NCBI RefSeq assembly: GCF_008630915.1
Contig: NZ_CP043909.1
Location: forward strand, 1,550,001 to 1,614,000
From: Acinetobacter suaedae
Lineage (GTDB): Bacteria; Pseudomonadota; Gammaproteobacteria; Pseudomonadales; Moraxellaceae
DNA: 64,000 nt
Reading direction: 5' to 3'
A model generated the notes under the pieces. The model ran no database searches and had not been told where the DNA came from. It saw only the letters and a program-made list of their open reading frames with translations. The position numbers were made by a program, and so were the translations under genes. This document shows, one piece after another, positions 28,083 to 36,114 of this stretch (the first letter of the stretch is position 1; each line of letters starts with the position of its first letter).

Positions 28083-28376
28083 TCCAGCTCTCCAAAAAAA
28101 TATGCATCCATGAAAAATTATTATTACTGCGCTGTTTTATTCTATGCGAATCTAGTCTTGATACAATAGTATTTCTTGACCAATGGTAAAATTCACTCGA
28201 ATAAAATAAAAAAGCTTTTAGTGCTTATAGGTGATTTTTTACTATAGACGTGAATTGAATGGTATTTATTCTAATTAATCATTAATTTCTTATAAGTTAG
28301 TGGCTTGTAGATTGTGAAAAACGGGGCAAACTGCCATACTATTTACTTACCTCAATTGAAGCTAAAGGTGTGGCAC

Positions 28377-29426
28377 GTGATTTCTGTTGGTATTGTTGGT
28401 GGGACTGGATACACTGGGGTTGAACTTTTACGTCTATTGTTAAGACATGCACATGTTCAAGTCAGTATTCTTACTTCACGTACAGAAGCCGGAAAACGTG
28501 TTGCAGATATGTTCCCAAGTCTACGTGGCCATACGGAGTTAGAGTTTTCTGACCTAAATGTAGAACAGCTTAAACAATGTGATGTGGTTTTCTTTGCAAC
28601 ACCGCATGGGGTAGCTATGCAACATGCTGAAGAGTTGGTCGCAGCTGGTACTAAAGTGATTGATCTTGCTGCTGACTTTCGATTGCAAAATCTTGAGCAG
28701 TTTGAGAATTGGTATGGTATGCAACATGTATGTCCAACAGTACTCAAATCTTCAGTTTATGGTTTAACTGAGCTGAATCGTGAGAAAATTAAACAAGCTG
28801 AAGTGATTGGTAATCCTGGTTGTTATCCGACAACTGTACAACTTGGTTTGGCGCCGCTTTTAAAAGGGCAATCTGGTTTGATAAATACGCAAAGTATTAT
28901 TGTTGATGCAAAATCAGGTGTCTCTGGTGCTGGGCGTAAAGCTAGTCTTGGTATGATTTATACTGAAAATGCTGATAATTTCAAAGCTTATGGTGTGGCT
29001 GGACATCGTCATCATCCAGAGATTGTAGAAGCATTAGAAAATATATCTGAACAACAAGGTCAGTTTGATCAATTGATATTTGTACCCCATTTGGTGCCTA
29101 TGATTCGTGGTATGTTAAGTACGATTTATGTCGATTTAACTGAGCAAGGTCAGCAAAAAGATTTACAAGCTCTATATGAGGACTTTTATAAAAATGAACG
29201 ATTTGTTGATGTTATGCCTGCAAATAGTTCGCCAGAAACTCGTAGTGTACGTGGTGCAAATGAGCTTAGAATCGCATTATACCGTCCACAGCCAAGTAAA
29301 TTAGTTATTTTGGTGGCACAAGATAATCTTGTGAAAGGCGCAGCAGGACAGGCTGTTCAAAATATGAACTTAATGTTCGGTATTGATGAAGCAACAGGTT
29401 TGGAAGGTATTGGTTTATTACCATAA
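28377..29426 (+). CDS. argC: N-acetyl-gamma-glutamyl-phosphate reductase
   Basis: The protein has 349 residues. It reduces N-acetylglutamyl phosphate to the semialdehyde in arginine synthesis. Motifs: [19 protein letters not shown] (NADP Rossmann loop), [19 protein letters not shown] with the catalytic Cys (about residue 152), [13 protein letters not shown] and HRHHPEI. I chose the GTG at 28377, with AAGGTG 6 nt upstream, because homologues begin right before this Rossmann strand; the longer ATG at 28314 adds 21 residues of no conserved character. It is alone and distant from argD. Confidence 0.95.
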   Translation: MISVGIVGGTGYTGVELLRLLLRHAHVQVSILTSRTEAGKRVADMFPSLRGHTELEFSDLNVEQLKQCDVVFFATPHGVAMQHAEELVAAGTKVIDLAADFRLQNLEQFENWYGMQHVCPTVLKSSVYGLTELNREKIKQAEVIGNPGCYPTTVQLGLAPLLKGQSGLINTQSIIVDAKSGVSGAGRKASLGMIYTENADNFKAYGVAGHRHHPEIVEALENISEQQGQFDQLIFVPHLVPMIRGMLSTIYVDLTEQGQQKDLQALYEDFYKNERFVDVMPANSSPETRSVRGANELRIALYRPQPSKLVILVAQDNLVKGAAGQAVQNMNLMFGIDEATGLEGIGLLP

Positions 29427-29501
29427 GAAACGCTTTTTTACTTCACACACATTTAAATTTGGATTTAAATGTGTGCTTTGATGTAGATCATAACGATAGA
29501 G

Positions 29502-30257
29502 ATGAAGATGGAAAACGTTGAGCCGACGAATTCACCAGACAGTTCCGTTGAGAAAAACAAATTCTTAAAAACAAATTTACCTTTGTTTATTGCTGCTGCT
29601 ATTCTAATTGGTGGTAGTCTTATGGTTGGCTATACTGTTGGTCACCGTCAAGGATTGACTGTTGTTGGCTATGATGCGGATGCTGAACAACTTGTTGATG
29701 TTGTTCAGAAGCAAAAGACAGCATTAGACTCTGTGAATAGGAGTTTAAATGCAGCGATCCAAGAGCGTGATATGGCTGTAAGTAATGCTGATGAGCTATT
29801 TAAAGCAATCAATCAAGCGAATGCAGAGAAAACCCAGTTTCAAGGAATGAACGCGATTTATCGTGATATTTTGAAACAACGTGGGGGAGTTAGCTTGACG
29901 ATACAAAATCTTGCTATTAAATCATTGCCAGAAAATGCTTTCGAATATCAAATTGATTTAGTGCAGGTTAGCCCAAACAAGCGTCGAGCTAGTGGTTCGG
30001 TTGAGTTGCGTTTAATCCGAAATACTGAAATTTTAGACGTACCATTAGAAGATAAAAGTTTTAATTTTGAAGATTTTGAGCGTTTAACAGGGCGTTGGAC
30101 GATGCCAAAAGGATTTACACCTCAGTATATAGAGGTTCGTTTAACTGGTTCTGGAACACCAGTAATTAAGCGCTTTAGTTGGCAACGTGGTCAACCTGTA
30201 GAACTGAATTCTGCTTTTGTATCAGAAATTCCTCAAGCTGAAGCAAATGCTCAGTAA
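29502..30257 (+). CDS. DUF6776-like single-pass membrane protein
   Basis: The protein has 251 residues: polar N-terminus, one membrane helix (about 29-48, LPLFIAAAILIGGSLMVGYTVG), a coiled-coil stretch (about 60-115, rich in heptads with Lys/Glu/Gln), then a periplasmic beta-rich domain (SLTIQNLAIKSLPENAFEYQIDLVQVSPNKRRASGSVELRLI). This layout fits the DUF6776 family. Function is unknown; the shape resembles envelope scaffold proteins. It is followed closely by clpS. Confidence 0.68.
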   Translation: MKMENVEPTNSPDSSVEKNKFLKTNLPLFIAAAILIGGSLMVGYTVGHRQGLTVVGYDADAEQLVDVVQKQKTALDSVNRSLNAAIQERDMAVSNADELFKAINQANAEKTQFQGMNAIYRDILKQRGGVSLTIQNLAIKSLPENAFEYQIDLVQVSPNKRRASGSVELRLIRNTEILDVPLEDKSFNFEDFERLTGRWTMPKGFTPQYIEVRLTGSGTPVIKRFSWQRGQPVELNSAFVSEIPQAEANAQ

Positions 30258-30279
30258 ATTTAAAGATTAAGTACTCAAT

Positions 30280-30693
30280 ATGCGAAGATATAAGCGTCAA
30301 ATGAATTTAAGTGAAGTAAAAAACTCGTTTCAACAATCGGGTTATGTTGATTGGCACTTAAATCCTCGTTTAAGTGATTCGCACGAGGAGCATGATGGTG
30401 AGGTGGTTGTGCAAACAGCCCCACCAGAATTAAAACGACCGCCATTATATGCTGTCGTTTTGATGAATGATGATTACACGCCAATGGACTTTGTGATCGA
30501 GGTGCTTCAAAGTTATTTTTCCATGGATTTTGAACAAGCAAGTCAAGTCATGTTAACGGTACATTACGAAGGTAAGGGTACTGCTGGAATTTATCCACGT
30601 GATATCGCTGAAACTAAAGCGAATCAAGTAAATAATTACGCTCGATCACAAGGTCATCCATTACTGTGCCAAATCGAACCTGAGCAGCGTTAA
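30280..30693 (+). CDS. clpS: ClpS N-end rule adaptor
   Basis: The protein has 137 residues. It binds proteins with bulky hydrophobic N-terminal residues and hands them to ClpA. The core [44 protein letters not shown] holds the Asn-Asp pair (about residues 63-65) that grips the N-degron amino group, and the conserved MLTVHxEGKG loop. The N-terminal extension is longer than in E. coli (106 aa); an internal ATG at 30301 would remove 7 residues. clpA lies 550 bp downstream, the gap being expanded by duplications and a decayed clpS-like fragment. Confidence 0.94.
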   Translation: MRRYKRQMNLSEVKNSFQQSGYVDWHLNPRLSDSHEEHDGEVVVQTAPPELKRPPLYAVVLMNDDYTPMDFVIEVLQSYFSMDFEQASQVMLTVHYEGKGTAGIYPRDIAETKANQVNNYARSQGHPLLCQIEPEQR

Positions 30694-30711
30694 GAAAAGC
30701 AACGCTTTTTA
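30686..30711 (+). terminator. clpS terminator, first copy
   Basis: AGCGTT-aagaaaagc-AACGCT followed by TTTT; a shorter stem AAAAGC-aac-GCTTTT is an alternative. It begins within the last clpS codons. A second copy in the 60-bp repeat unit (about 30746-30771) has one G-T pair in the same stem. Confidence 0.65.
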
Positions 30712-30810
30712 GCTGCGCAAGGCGAATAGCTATGCTGTGAGTGAAAGTGTTAAGAAAAGCAACGCTTTTTAGCTGCGCAAGGCGAACAGCTATGCTATGA
30801 GTGAAAGCAT
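30689..30810. repeat. 60-bp tandem duplication after clpS
   Basis: Unit 1 (30689-30748) and unit 2 (30749-30808) differ at only 3 of 60 positions; the first bases of a third unit (TTAAGAAAA) follow at 30810 before similarity fades. Each unit carries the terminator-like hairpin ending in TTTTT. The result is two near-identical terminators in a row between clpS and clpA. Confidence 0.92.
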
Positions 30811-30959
30811 TAAGAAAATAACGCGCTTATAGAATTTATTCCTCATGTATCAGGCTTGTGTCATATGAGAGATCTACATGCTCAAGTAGCAAGTAGATTG
30901 AAGAGAAAATAAAGTGATAATTTATTCTGAGAAGTTTTTTATGCTTCGTGATAGGGTGA

Positions 30960-31205
30960 GACAGGTCTGAGGTATCTTTTCTGATATACGATGGATGTTT
31001 TGTTTTCTTTTTGAACAAATGGATGGTTTATTTCCTCTTTGTAATTGAATTTTTACAACAATACTTTGTTTTGAATCTTGACCGATATGCTCAACTAATG
31101 CTAACAGTAGATTATGAAGCAAAGAGAATCATAAATGTGTACGAGATAACAGTTATTGATACTCCTGTGGATCAGTCTATAACCGTCTTTTCAGTTAAAG
31201 ATTAG
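30960..31205 (+). pseudogene. Decayed clpS-like fragment
   Basis: An open stretch from 30960 to the TAG at 31203-31205 encodes FVIEFLQQYF, LNLDRYAQLM and LTVDYEAKRI, which align without gaps to clpS residues [20 protein letters not shown] and [10 protein letters not shown]. Outside this block identity is low, the Asn-Asp-Asp of the N-degron pocket has become N-K-W, and no start codon has a ribosome site (a TTG at 31011 is the only candidate). DNA identity is interrupted by many third-base changes, so the copy is old. It is probably a remnant of a second clpS; a divergent functional peptide cannot be excluded. Confidence 0.75.
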
Positions 31206-31242
31206 TCTTTTTTTGATAGGGCACAAAATATAAGGGGGTTAC

Positions 31243-33528
31243 ATGCTCAGTCGTCAATTAGAAGTATCGTTACGTTTGGCTGTTAGCATGGCTCGTCAAA
31301 AGAGACATGAGTTTCTGACAGTAGAACATTTGTTGCTTGCTTTACTTGATAATGATTCAGCCGTGAATGCATTAAAAGCATGTGGTGCCGACATCGTTAC
31401 TCTTCGTAAGGAATTAGAGGAATATGTAGAGCAACATACCCCAAAACTTGGTGATAATAGTGAGCAAGCGCCTCATCCTACTGAGAGTTTTGATCGAATC
31501 TTGCAGAGGGCAATTTTCCATGTCCAATCTAGCGGCGGCGATCGTACAGTAGAAGGTGCTGATGTTCTTGTGGCAATGTATTCAGAAAGAGATTCTTTTG
31601 CTGTTTATTTGCTTAAACGTCATCAAATTAACCGTTTGACGCTGACTCAATATTTATCTCATGGTACACGTAAAGATGAGATTCAAGTTGAGGAAGAAGT
31701 AGAAGACATTGAAGGTGAGAACGGAGTTTCAGCAAGTGCTGGACCATTAGAGCAATACACGCTTAACTTAAATGTCGAGGCGCAAAAAGGGAAAACTGAT
31801 CCTTTAATCGGACGTGAGAAAGAAATTGAGCGTGCAGCACAGATTTTATGCCGTCGCCGTAAAAATAATCCACTTTTAGTCGGGGATCCTGGTGTTGGTA
31901 AAACATCGATTGCTGAAGGTCTGGCTTGGTTGATCGTCAATGGTAAGGCGCCTAAACCACTTGCCAATGCAGAAGTTTATAGCTTAGATATTGGTGCATT
32001 GGTTGCTGGTACAAAATATCGTGGTGATTTTGAAAAGCGGTTAAAACAATTGCTTAATGCTTTGAAAAAGAATCCAAATGCAATTTTATTTATTGATGAA
32101 ATTCACATGATCATCGGTGCTGGTTCTAGTATGGGCAGTACAATGGATGCATCGAATTTGATCAAACCAGCTTTGGCAAATGGAAGTCTACGTTGCATTG
32201 GTTCAACGACTTTCCAAGAGTATCGTCAAGTTTTTGAAAAAGATCATGCTCTATCTCGTCGTTTTCAGAAGGTTGATGTCAACGAGCCGAGTATCAGTGA
32301 AACGATTGAAATTTTACGAGGCTTAAAAGGAAAATTTGAAGACTTCCATCATGTTGAATACGAAGATAAGGCACTTGTTGCAGCGGTAGAGCTTTCTGCT
32401 AAATTCATAAATGATCGCTTTTTGCCAGACAAGGCGATAGATGTGATTGATGAAGCGGGCGCCCAACGTCGTTTAAAGGCTGAAGTCGATGGTTCAATGA
32501 TTTCTGTTGAAAATATTGAAGATATTGTGTCTAAAATTGCACGTATTCCACCAAAAACGGTTTCCAAAGACGATAAAACAGTACTTGAAAACTTAGAGCG
32601 TGATTTGAAGCGTGTTGTTTTTGGTCAAGACGAAGCAATTACAGCACTTGCATCGGCAATTAAATTATCACGTGCAGGCTTAAAAGCACCAGACAAGCCA
32701 GTGGGTAGTTTTGTGTTTGCAGGTCCTACAGGTGTTGGTAAAACTGAAGTGACCAAACAGTTGGCTAAACTGTTAGGCGTTGAGTTTGTACGCTTTGATA
32801 TGTCTGAATATATGGAGCGTCATGCTGTTTCACGGTTGATCGGTGCGCCTCCAGGTTATGTTGGTTATGACCAAGGTGGTTTGCTTACAGATGCAATTCA
32901 TAAGAATCCGCATTGTGTTTTACTACTGGATGAGATTGAGAAGGCACATCCTGATGTGTTCAACTTGTTATTACAAGTGATGGATCATGGTGCATTGACG
33001 GATAATAATGGTCGTAAATCTGATTTTAGAAATGTGATTATTGTTTTAACGACTAATATTGGAGCTGAGAGCATTTCTCGAGCAAGTATTGGTTTCACTG
33101 AACAAGATCATAGCGCTGATAATCAAGATGCGATGAAGCGTGCATTCTCACCTGAATTCCGTAATCGTTTGGATGGTGTAATTCAGTTTAAGGCTCTCCC
33201 TACAACTGTAATTGAATCTGTTGTTGATAAATTCCTGACAGAACTACAAGCGCAGTTAGATGAAAAACAAGTTGTGCTTGAGGTCGATCAAAGTGCACGC
33301 GATTGGTTGTCGGCTAATGGCTATGACCGTCTCATGGGAGCTCGTCCAATGCAGCGTTTGATTCAAGAACATTTGAAAAAACCGCTTGCTGAGATGATTT
33401 TATTCGGTGAGCTTGCTGAGCATGGTGGTAATGTTGCAGTTTCTGTGAAGACAGAAAATGGCAAAGAAGTCGGTTTAAAATTGGAAGTTTTTGAAGATCA
33501 TATTAATCCGAGTGCTGAACCTGCTTAA
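31243..33528 (+). CDS. clpA: ATP-dependent Clp protease ATP-binding subunit ClpA
   Basis: The protein has 761 residues. It is the AAA+ unfoldase that feeds ClpP. It has an N-domain (about 1-145, two Clp repeats beginning [19 protein letters not shown]), D1 with Walker [10 protein letters not shown] (about 215) and Walker [16 protein letters not shown]2 with Walker [10 protein letters not shown] (about 495), [17 protein letters not shown], and sensor 2 [10 protein letters not shown]. No middle domain is present, which separates it from ClpB. GGGGG lies 6-7 nt before the ATG. The ynfA-like gene overlaps its stop (TAATG). Confidence 0.97.
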   Translation: MLSRQLEVSLRLAVSMARQKRHEFLTVEHLLLALLDNDSAVNALKACGADIVTLRKELEEYVEQHTPKLGDNSEQAPHPTESFDRILQRAIFHVQSSGGDRTVEGADVLVAMYSERDSFAVYLLKRHQINRLTLTQYLSHGTRKDEIQVEEEVEDIEGENGVSASAGPLEQYTLNLNVEAQKGKTDPLIGREKEIERAAQILCRRRKNNPLLVGDPGVGKTSIAEGLAWLIVNGKAPKPLANAEVYSLDIGALVAGTKYRGDFEKRLKQLLNALKKNPNAILFIDEIHMIIGAGSSMGSTMDASNLIKPALANGSLRCIGSTTFQEYRQVFEKDHALSRRFQKVDVNEPSISETIEILRGLKGKFEDFHHVEYEDKALVAAVELSAKFINDRFLPDKAIDVIDEAGAQRRLKAEVDGSMISVENIEDIVSKIARIPPKTVSKDDKTVLENLERDLKRVVFGQDEAITALASAIKLSRAGLKAPDKPVGSFVFAGPTGVGKTEVTKQLAKLLGVEFVRFDMSEYMERHAVSRLIGAPPGYVGYDQGGLLTDAIHKNPHCVLLLDEIEKAHPDVFNLLLQVMDHGALTDNNGRKSDFRNVIIVLTTNIGAESISRASIGFTEQDHSADNQDAMKRAFSPEFRNRLDGVIQFKALPTTVIESVVDKFLTELQAQLDEKQVVLEVDQSARDWLSANGYDRLMGARPMQRLIQEHLKKPLAEMILFGELAEHGGNVAVSVKTENGKEVGLKLEVFEDHINPSAEPA

Positions 33529-33890
33529 TGTTTGATATTTCTTACTCAATAACCCAAATACTCAAAGTATTTGGGTTATTTTTCGTTACAGCAATTGCCG
33601 AAATCCTTGGTTGTTATTTTCCTTATTTAATTTTGAATCAAGGGAAGTCACATTGGTTTTGGATTCCAACCGCTTTAAGTTTAGCAATGTTTGTTTGGTT
33701 ATTAACTTTGCATCCTGCTGCTTCGGGGCGTATATATGCTGCTTATGGTGGTATTTATATATTCACAGCGTTGTTGTGGCTACGCTATGTAGATCAAGTG
33801 ATGTTTTCGCGTTGGGATATTCTAGGTGGTTTGGTCGTATTGAGTGGTGCTGCGATAATTATATTACAACCACAGGGTTTAATACGTTAA
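33528..33890 (+). CDS. UPF0060 (YnfA-type) small membrane protein
   Basis: The protein has 120 residues and four membrane segments. The motifs [43 protein letters not shown] and [14 protein letters not shown] are diagnostic of the UPF0060/YnfA family, an SMR-like fold sometimes reported to export cationic compounds. The N-terminus is about 10 residues longer than in E. coli YnfA. Its ATG overlaps the clpA stop, so it is translated from the clpA message. Confidence 0.92.
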   Translation: MFDISYSITQILKVFGLFFVTAIAEILGCYFPYLILNQGKSHWFWIPTALSLAMFVWLLTLHPAASGRIYAAYGGIYIFTALLWLRYVDQVMFSRWDILGGLVVLSGAAIIILQPQGLIR

Positions 33891-33927
33891 GCTAAGCATG
33901 GTGAAAATTTATTACCATGCCGTTAGC
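33891..33927. terminator. Hairpin between convergent ynfA-like and ABC-F genes
   Basis: GCTAAGCATGGT and ACCATGC(cg)TTAGC pair across an 11-nt loop with a 2-nt bulge. It lies exactly between the two stop codons and can end both transcripts. Confidence 0.75.
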
Positions 33928-33935
33928 ATACAAAA

Positions 33936-35510
33936 TTAAGTCATCAAATAATGATTAGAAACTCCACATTCTTCTACAAATGCCTCATCGTGTGATACTA
34001 GAATTACCGTACCATTAAAAGTGCGAATCGCTTGGGCTAATATCCTTCTTGATTCGATATCGAGATGGTTTTCGGGTTCATCTAAAAATAACAGTTCAAC
34101 AGCTTGCTGTTTTAGGGTAAGCAAAGCCACTTTTAATCGTTCACCGCCGCTTAAAGTTGAAATTGTTGCAAATACTTTATCTCTTCGAATTTGTAGATTG
34201 CCTAATAAGGTTCGGCCTTGTTGTTCTGTTAGTTCTGGATTAATACGTTGTAAATACTCAAGAGCAGAAATACCATCATCAAGTAGTGAGAGATTCTGAT
34301 CAAGATAAACAGAGTTTGCCTTACAATAGATCTCTCCACTTATTGGAGGAATGACCCTTTGTAGTGTTTTGAGTAAAGTAGATTTACCGATACCATTCAC
34401 ACCGATCAAATGCAATTTTTCTCCAGCATGGATAGCAAGATCAATAGGTTTTATCTTTGTATATGCTAGCTGTAAATGACAGCAACGTAAGATTTCTCCT
34501 GTTTTTTCTACAACATGATTAAATTCAAATGATTGTGATTTTAGATACGCCATTTGAGTTTGCTTTAGCTGCAATTCTTCTTTTGCATCTTTAAGTTGCT
34601 TACTCTGTTGTTTGCGTAGGTGAGAAAGTGATTGCTCAGATTGTTCTTTTTTAGCATCTAACAGAATCGGGGCTTGAGAGCCTGATGCTCTTAGTTTCTC
34701 ACCTGTTTTTTTACGTTTTTGTGTTTTCATGAGGTTTAGATGTTGCTGTTCTTTGAGTTGTTTTAATTCACGCTTTTCCTGTTGTATTGCTTGTGATAAT
34801 GATTTCACTTGCAACTGATGCTGTTGTAAATAAAGTGCGTAGTTTCCTCCATAATAGTGCAGACCCAACTGGCTCAATGAAAAAATACCTTGTACATGAG
34901 TTAGAAGTTGTCTGTCATGGCTAATGATGAGTCCACCTGTTGGGTGTTGAGACATTTGTTGGATCAGCCATCTACGTCCACGGCTATCTAAATGATTGCT
35001 CGGCTCATCTAGAAGTAAGTAGTGATCTTTAAGTAAAAATAAACGACAAAGTGCAAGTTTAGTCTTTTGACCTTCACTCAAATTTTGAGTTGGGGTTTTA
35101 AGATCTGTCGGTAATTCTGCACTTTCTAGAAGTTGATACCACTCTGTTGGTAAATGCCAAAGGTGTTCAACCTGATCATAATCAGCAAATGATGCTGTAC
35201 CGTATTTGATGCGCTCAAAGCATAAATATAAATCTTCGATATCCAAAGCTTGAGCAATTGTGTGAGCTTGTAAACGTTGGATTTGAGCAAGATATTGATG
35301 AGGGCATTGCCAGTAAATTTGACCAGTATAGGGTAGCTCCGCCGTTATTTGTTTTTGCAAAAGAGACATGAGTAGAGACTTACCTTGGCCGTTGCGTCCA
35401 ATGAGTCCGCAAAACTGATGTAGAGGTAGCTGAAATGAAAGATGATCAAAGAGTTTTTGTTGGGGGAATTCAAGTGATAGATTTGAAATAATACATGCCT
35501 GTTGAGTCAT
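33936..35510 (-). CDS. ABC-F family ATPase
   Basis: The protein has 524 residues from the ATG at 35510. There are two ABC domains without membrane segments: first Walker A GLIGRNGQGKSLL and signature LSEGQKTKLALCRLFLL with LLLDEPSNHLD; second GVNGIGKSTLL, LSGGERLKVALLTL and LFLDEPENHLD. A charged, Lys/Gln-rich linker (about 245-320) separates them. ABC-F proteins bind the ribosomal E site and relieve stalls or protect from antibiotics. The exact subfamily is not clear. The start could also be 35522. It is divergent from the aroG leader. Confidence 0.88.
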   Translation of the reverse strand: MTQQACIISNLSLEFPQQKLFDHLSFQLPLHQFCGLIGRNGQGKSLLMSLLQKQITAELPYTGQIYWQCPHQYLAQIQRLQAHTIAQALDIEDLYLCFERIKYGTASFADYDQVEHLWHLPTEWYQLLESAELPTDLKTPTQNLSEGQKTKLALCRLFLLKDHYLLLDEPSNHLDSRGRRWLIQQMSQHPTGGLIISHDRQLLTHVQGIFSLSQLGLHYYGGNYALYLQQHQLQVKSLSQAIQQEKRELKQLKEQQHLNLMKTQKRKKTGEKLRASGSQAPILLDAKKEQSEQSLSHLRKQQSKQLKDAKEELQLKQTQMAYLKSQSFEFNHVVEKTGEILRCCHLQLAYTKIKPIDLAIHAGEKLHLIGVNGIGKSTLLKTLQRVIPPISGEIYCKANSVYLDQNLSLLDDGISALEYLQRINPELTEQQGRTLLGNLQIRRDKVFATISTLSGGERLKVALLTLKQQAVELLFLDEPENHLDIESRRILAQAIRTFNGTVILVSHDEAFVEECGVSNHYLMT

Positions 35511-35749
35511 AAGAAATCTCATAAACAGGATATGCAAAATAGAGATAAATTTTAGAATAGAAAACGCTAACAGATAGTTAAGTCTATTTTGCACATCAAA
35601 AAAGAAAGAATGATTTTGATGATAAAAATAGGACTTACTTCATTGGCGTGGACTCAACTTGATGTATTTTTATACTATTCTATGAGGGATGAGAAGAAAG
35701 GTCAAATCTTGAGATTTTGAAGATCTGGTTAAAAAAATATAAAAAATAC

Positions 35750-35778
35750 TTGTCAAATGCTGAAATAGTGCGTAATTT
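35750..35778 (+). promoter_or_regulatory. Sigma-70 promoter of the aroG leader
   Basis: TTGTCA (35750-35755), a 17-bp spacer, then TAATTT (35773-35778). Transcription would begin near 35785, about 30 nt before the first leader peptide. Element quality and spacing are good. Confidence 0.7.
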
Positions 35779-35815
35779 AGGTTTTAGAGATATTTTTTAG
35801 ATATTTGAAAAAATT

Positions 35816-35869
35816 ATGTTAAAGCATACTGTGAACACAAACGCATATTTTTACTTTTGGCACTATTGA
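35816..35869 (+). CDS. Aromatic leader peptide 1 of the aroG attenuator
   Basis: The 17-codon frame reads MLKHTVNTNAYFYFWHY then TGA. Six of the last seven codons are Tyr, Phe or Trp, which is far beyond chance and is the pattern of attenuator leader peptides. An in-frame GTG at 35831 would give the 12-residue form. The ribosome site is weak (GAAAAAA). The stop lies inside a hairpin (35859-35877), and a terminator follows about 50 nt later. Its translation should sense charged tRNA for all three aromatic amino acids. Confidence 0.8.
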   Translation: MLKHTVNTNAYFYFWHY

Positions 35870-35951
35870 TAGTTGCCTGATGCGTTTCGGGCAGCAAAAA
35901 GGGTTGCCCAACCAGTTAATACCTGATCGGCAACCCCGGTCAGGTTTTTTT
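35859..35951 (+). promoter_or_regulatory. Transcription attenuator with alternative RNA pairings
   Basis: Pairings read directly: (1:2) GGCACTAT/ATAGTTGCC at 35859-35877 across the leader stop, flanked by AAACGCAT (35839-35846)/ATGCGTTT (35880-35887); (2:3) GTTGCC (35872-35877) with GGCAAC (35929-35934), or GGGTTGCC (35901-35908) with GGCAACCC (35929-35936); (3:4) the terminator at 35921-35945. Pairings 1:2 and 2:3 exclude each other, as do 2:3 and 3:4. A ribosome halted on Tyr/Phe/Trp codons would mask arm 1, free GTTGCC and block the terminator, so aroG is read through when aromatic amino acids are scarce. Confidence 0.78.
35921..35951 (+). terminator. Intrinsic terminator of the aroG attenuator
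   Basis: ACCTGATCGG pairs with CCGGTCAGGT (one G-T pair) across the loop CAACC, followed by seven T residues. It lies more than 160 bp before aroG and after leader peptide 1, as expected for attenuation. Confidence 0.92.
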
Positions 35952-35985
35952 ATGCTTTAACAATCATCACTTTAGGAGAATTACC

Positions 35986-36078
35986 ATGTATACATTCAAC
36001 ATTTCATATTTTAGCAAGACTTCTTGGTTCTACTTTGCAAAGAAATCAACATCGCTTAGATCCCACTTGCTCAAATAA
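35986..36078 (+). CDS. Second aromatic-rich leader peptide before aroG
   Basis: A 30-codon frame begins MYTFNISYFSKTSWFYFAKK and ends in a basic/Ser/Leu tail. Eight residues are aromatic (Y2, F4, Y8, F9, W14, F15, Y16, F17), with a WFYF run. AGGAGA lies 8 nt before the ATG, a better ribosome site than that of leader 1. It lies beyond the terminator and ends 36 nt before the aroG ATG, so it is translated only on read-through RNA (or from an internal promoter). I infer a second, translational sensing step; no such two-peptide layout is known to me for DAHP synthase genes. Confidence 0.7.
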   Translation: MYTFNISYFSKTSWFYFAKKSTSLRSHLLK

Positions 36079-36084
36079 ATATTC

Positions 36085-36101
36085 GGACTGTATAACAGTC
36101 C
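36085..36101 (+). promoter_or_regulatory. Hairpin against the aroG ribosome-binding site
   Basis: GGACTGT-ata-ACAGTCC is a perfect 7-bp stem. It starts 6 nt after the stop of leader peptide 2 and ends 1 nt before the aroG AAAGGA. It has no T tail, so it is not a terminator. A ribosome ending leader 2 would open it, which suggests translational coupling. Confidence 0.65.
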
Positions 36102-36114
36102 AAAGGAAATGAAA

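Noticed and set aside
28314..28376. Longer ATG start for argC
   Set aside because: The extension is not conserved in character, and the GTG at 28377 has a well-placed AAGGTG.
30836..31122. Two overlapping minus-strand frames in the clpS-clpA gap
   Set aside because: No ribosome site or recognisable sequence; they overlap the better supported clpS-like fragment on the other strand.
31011..31205. A functional second ClpS starting at the TTG at 31011
   Set aside because: No ribosome site, and the substrate-binding residues are lost; better read as a remnant.
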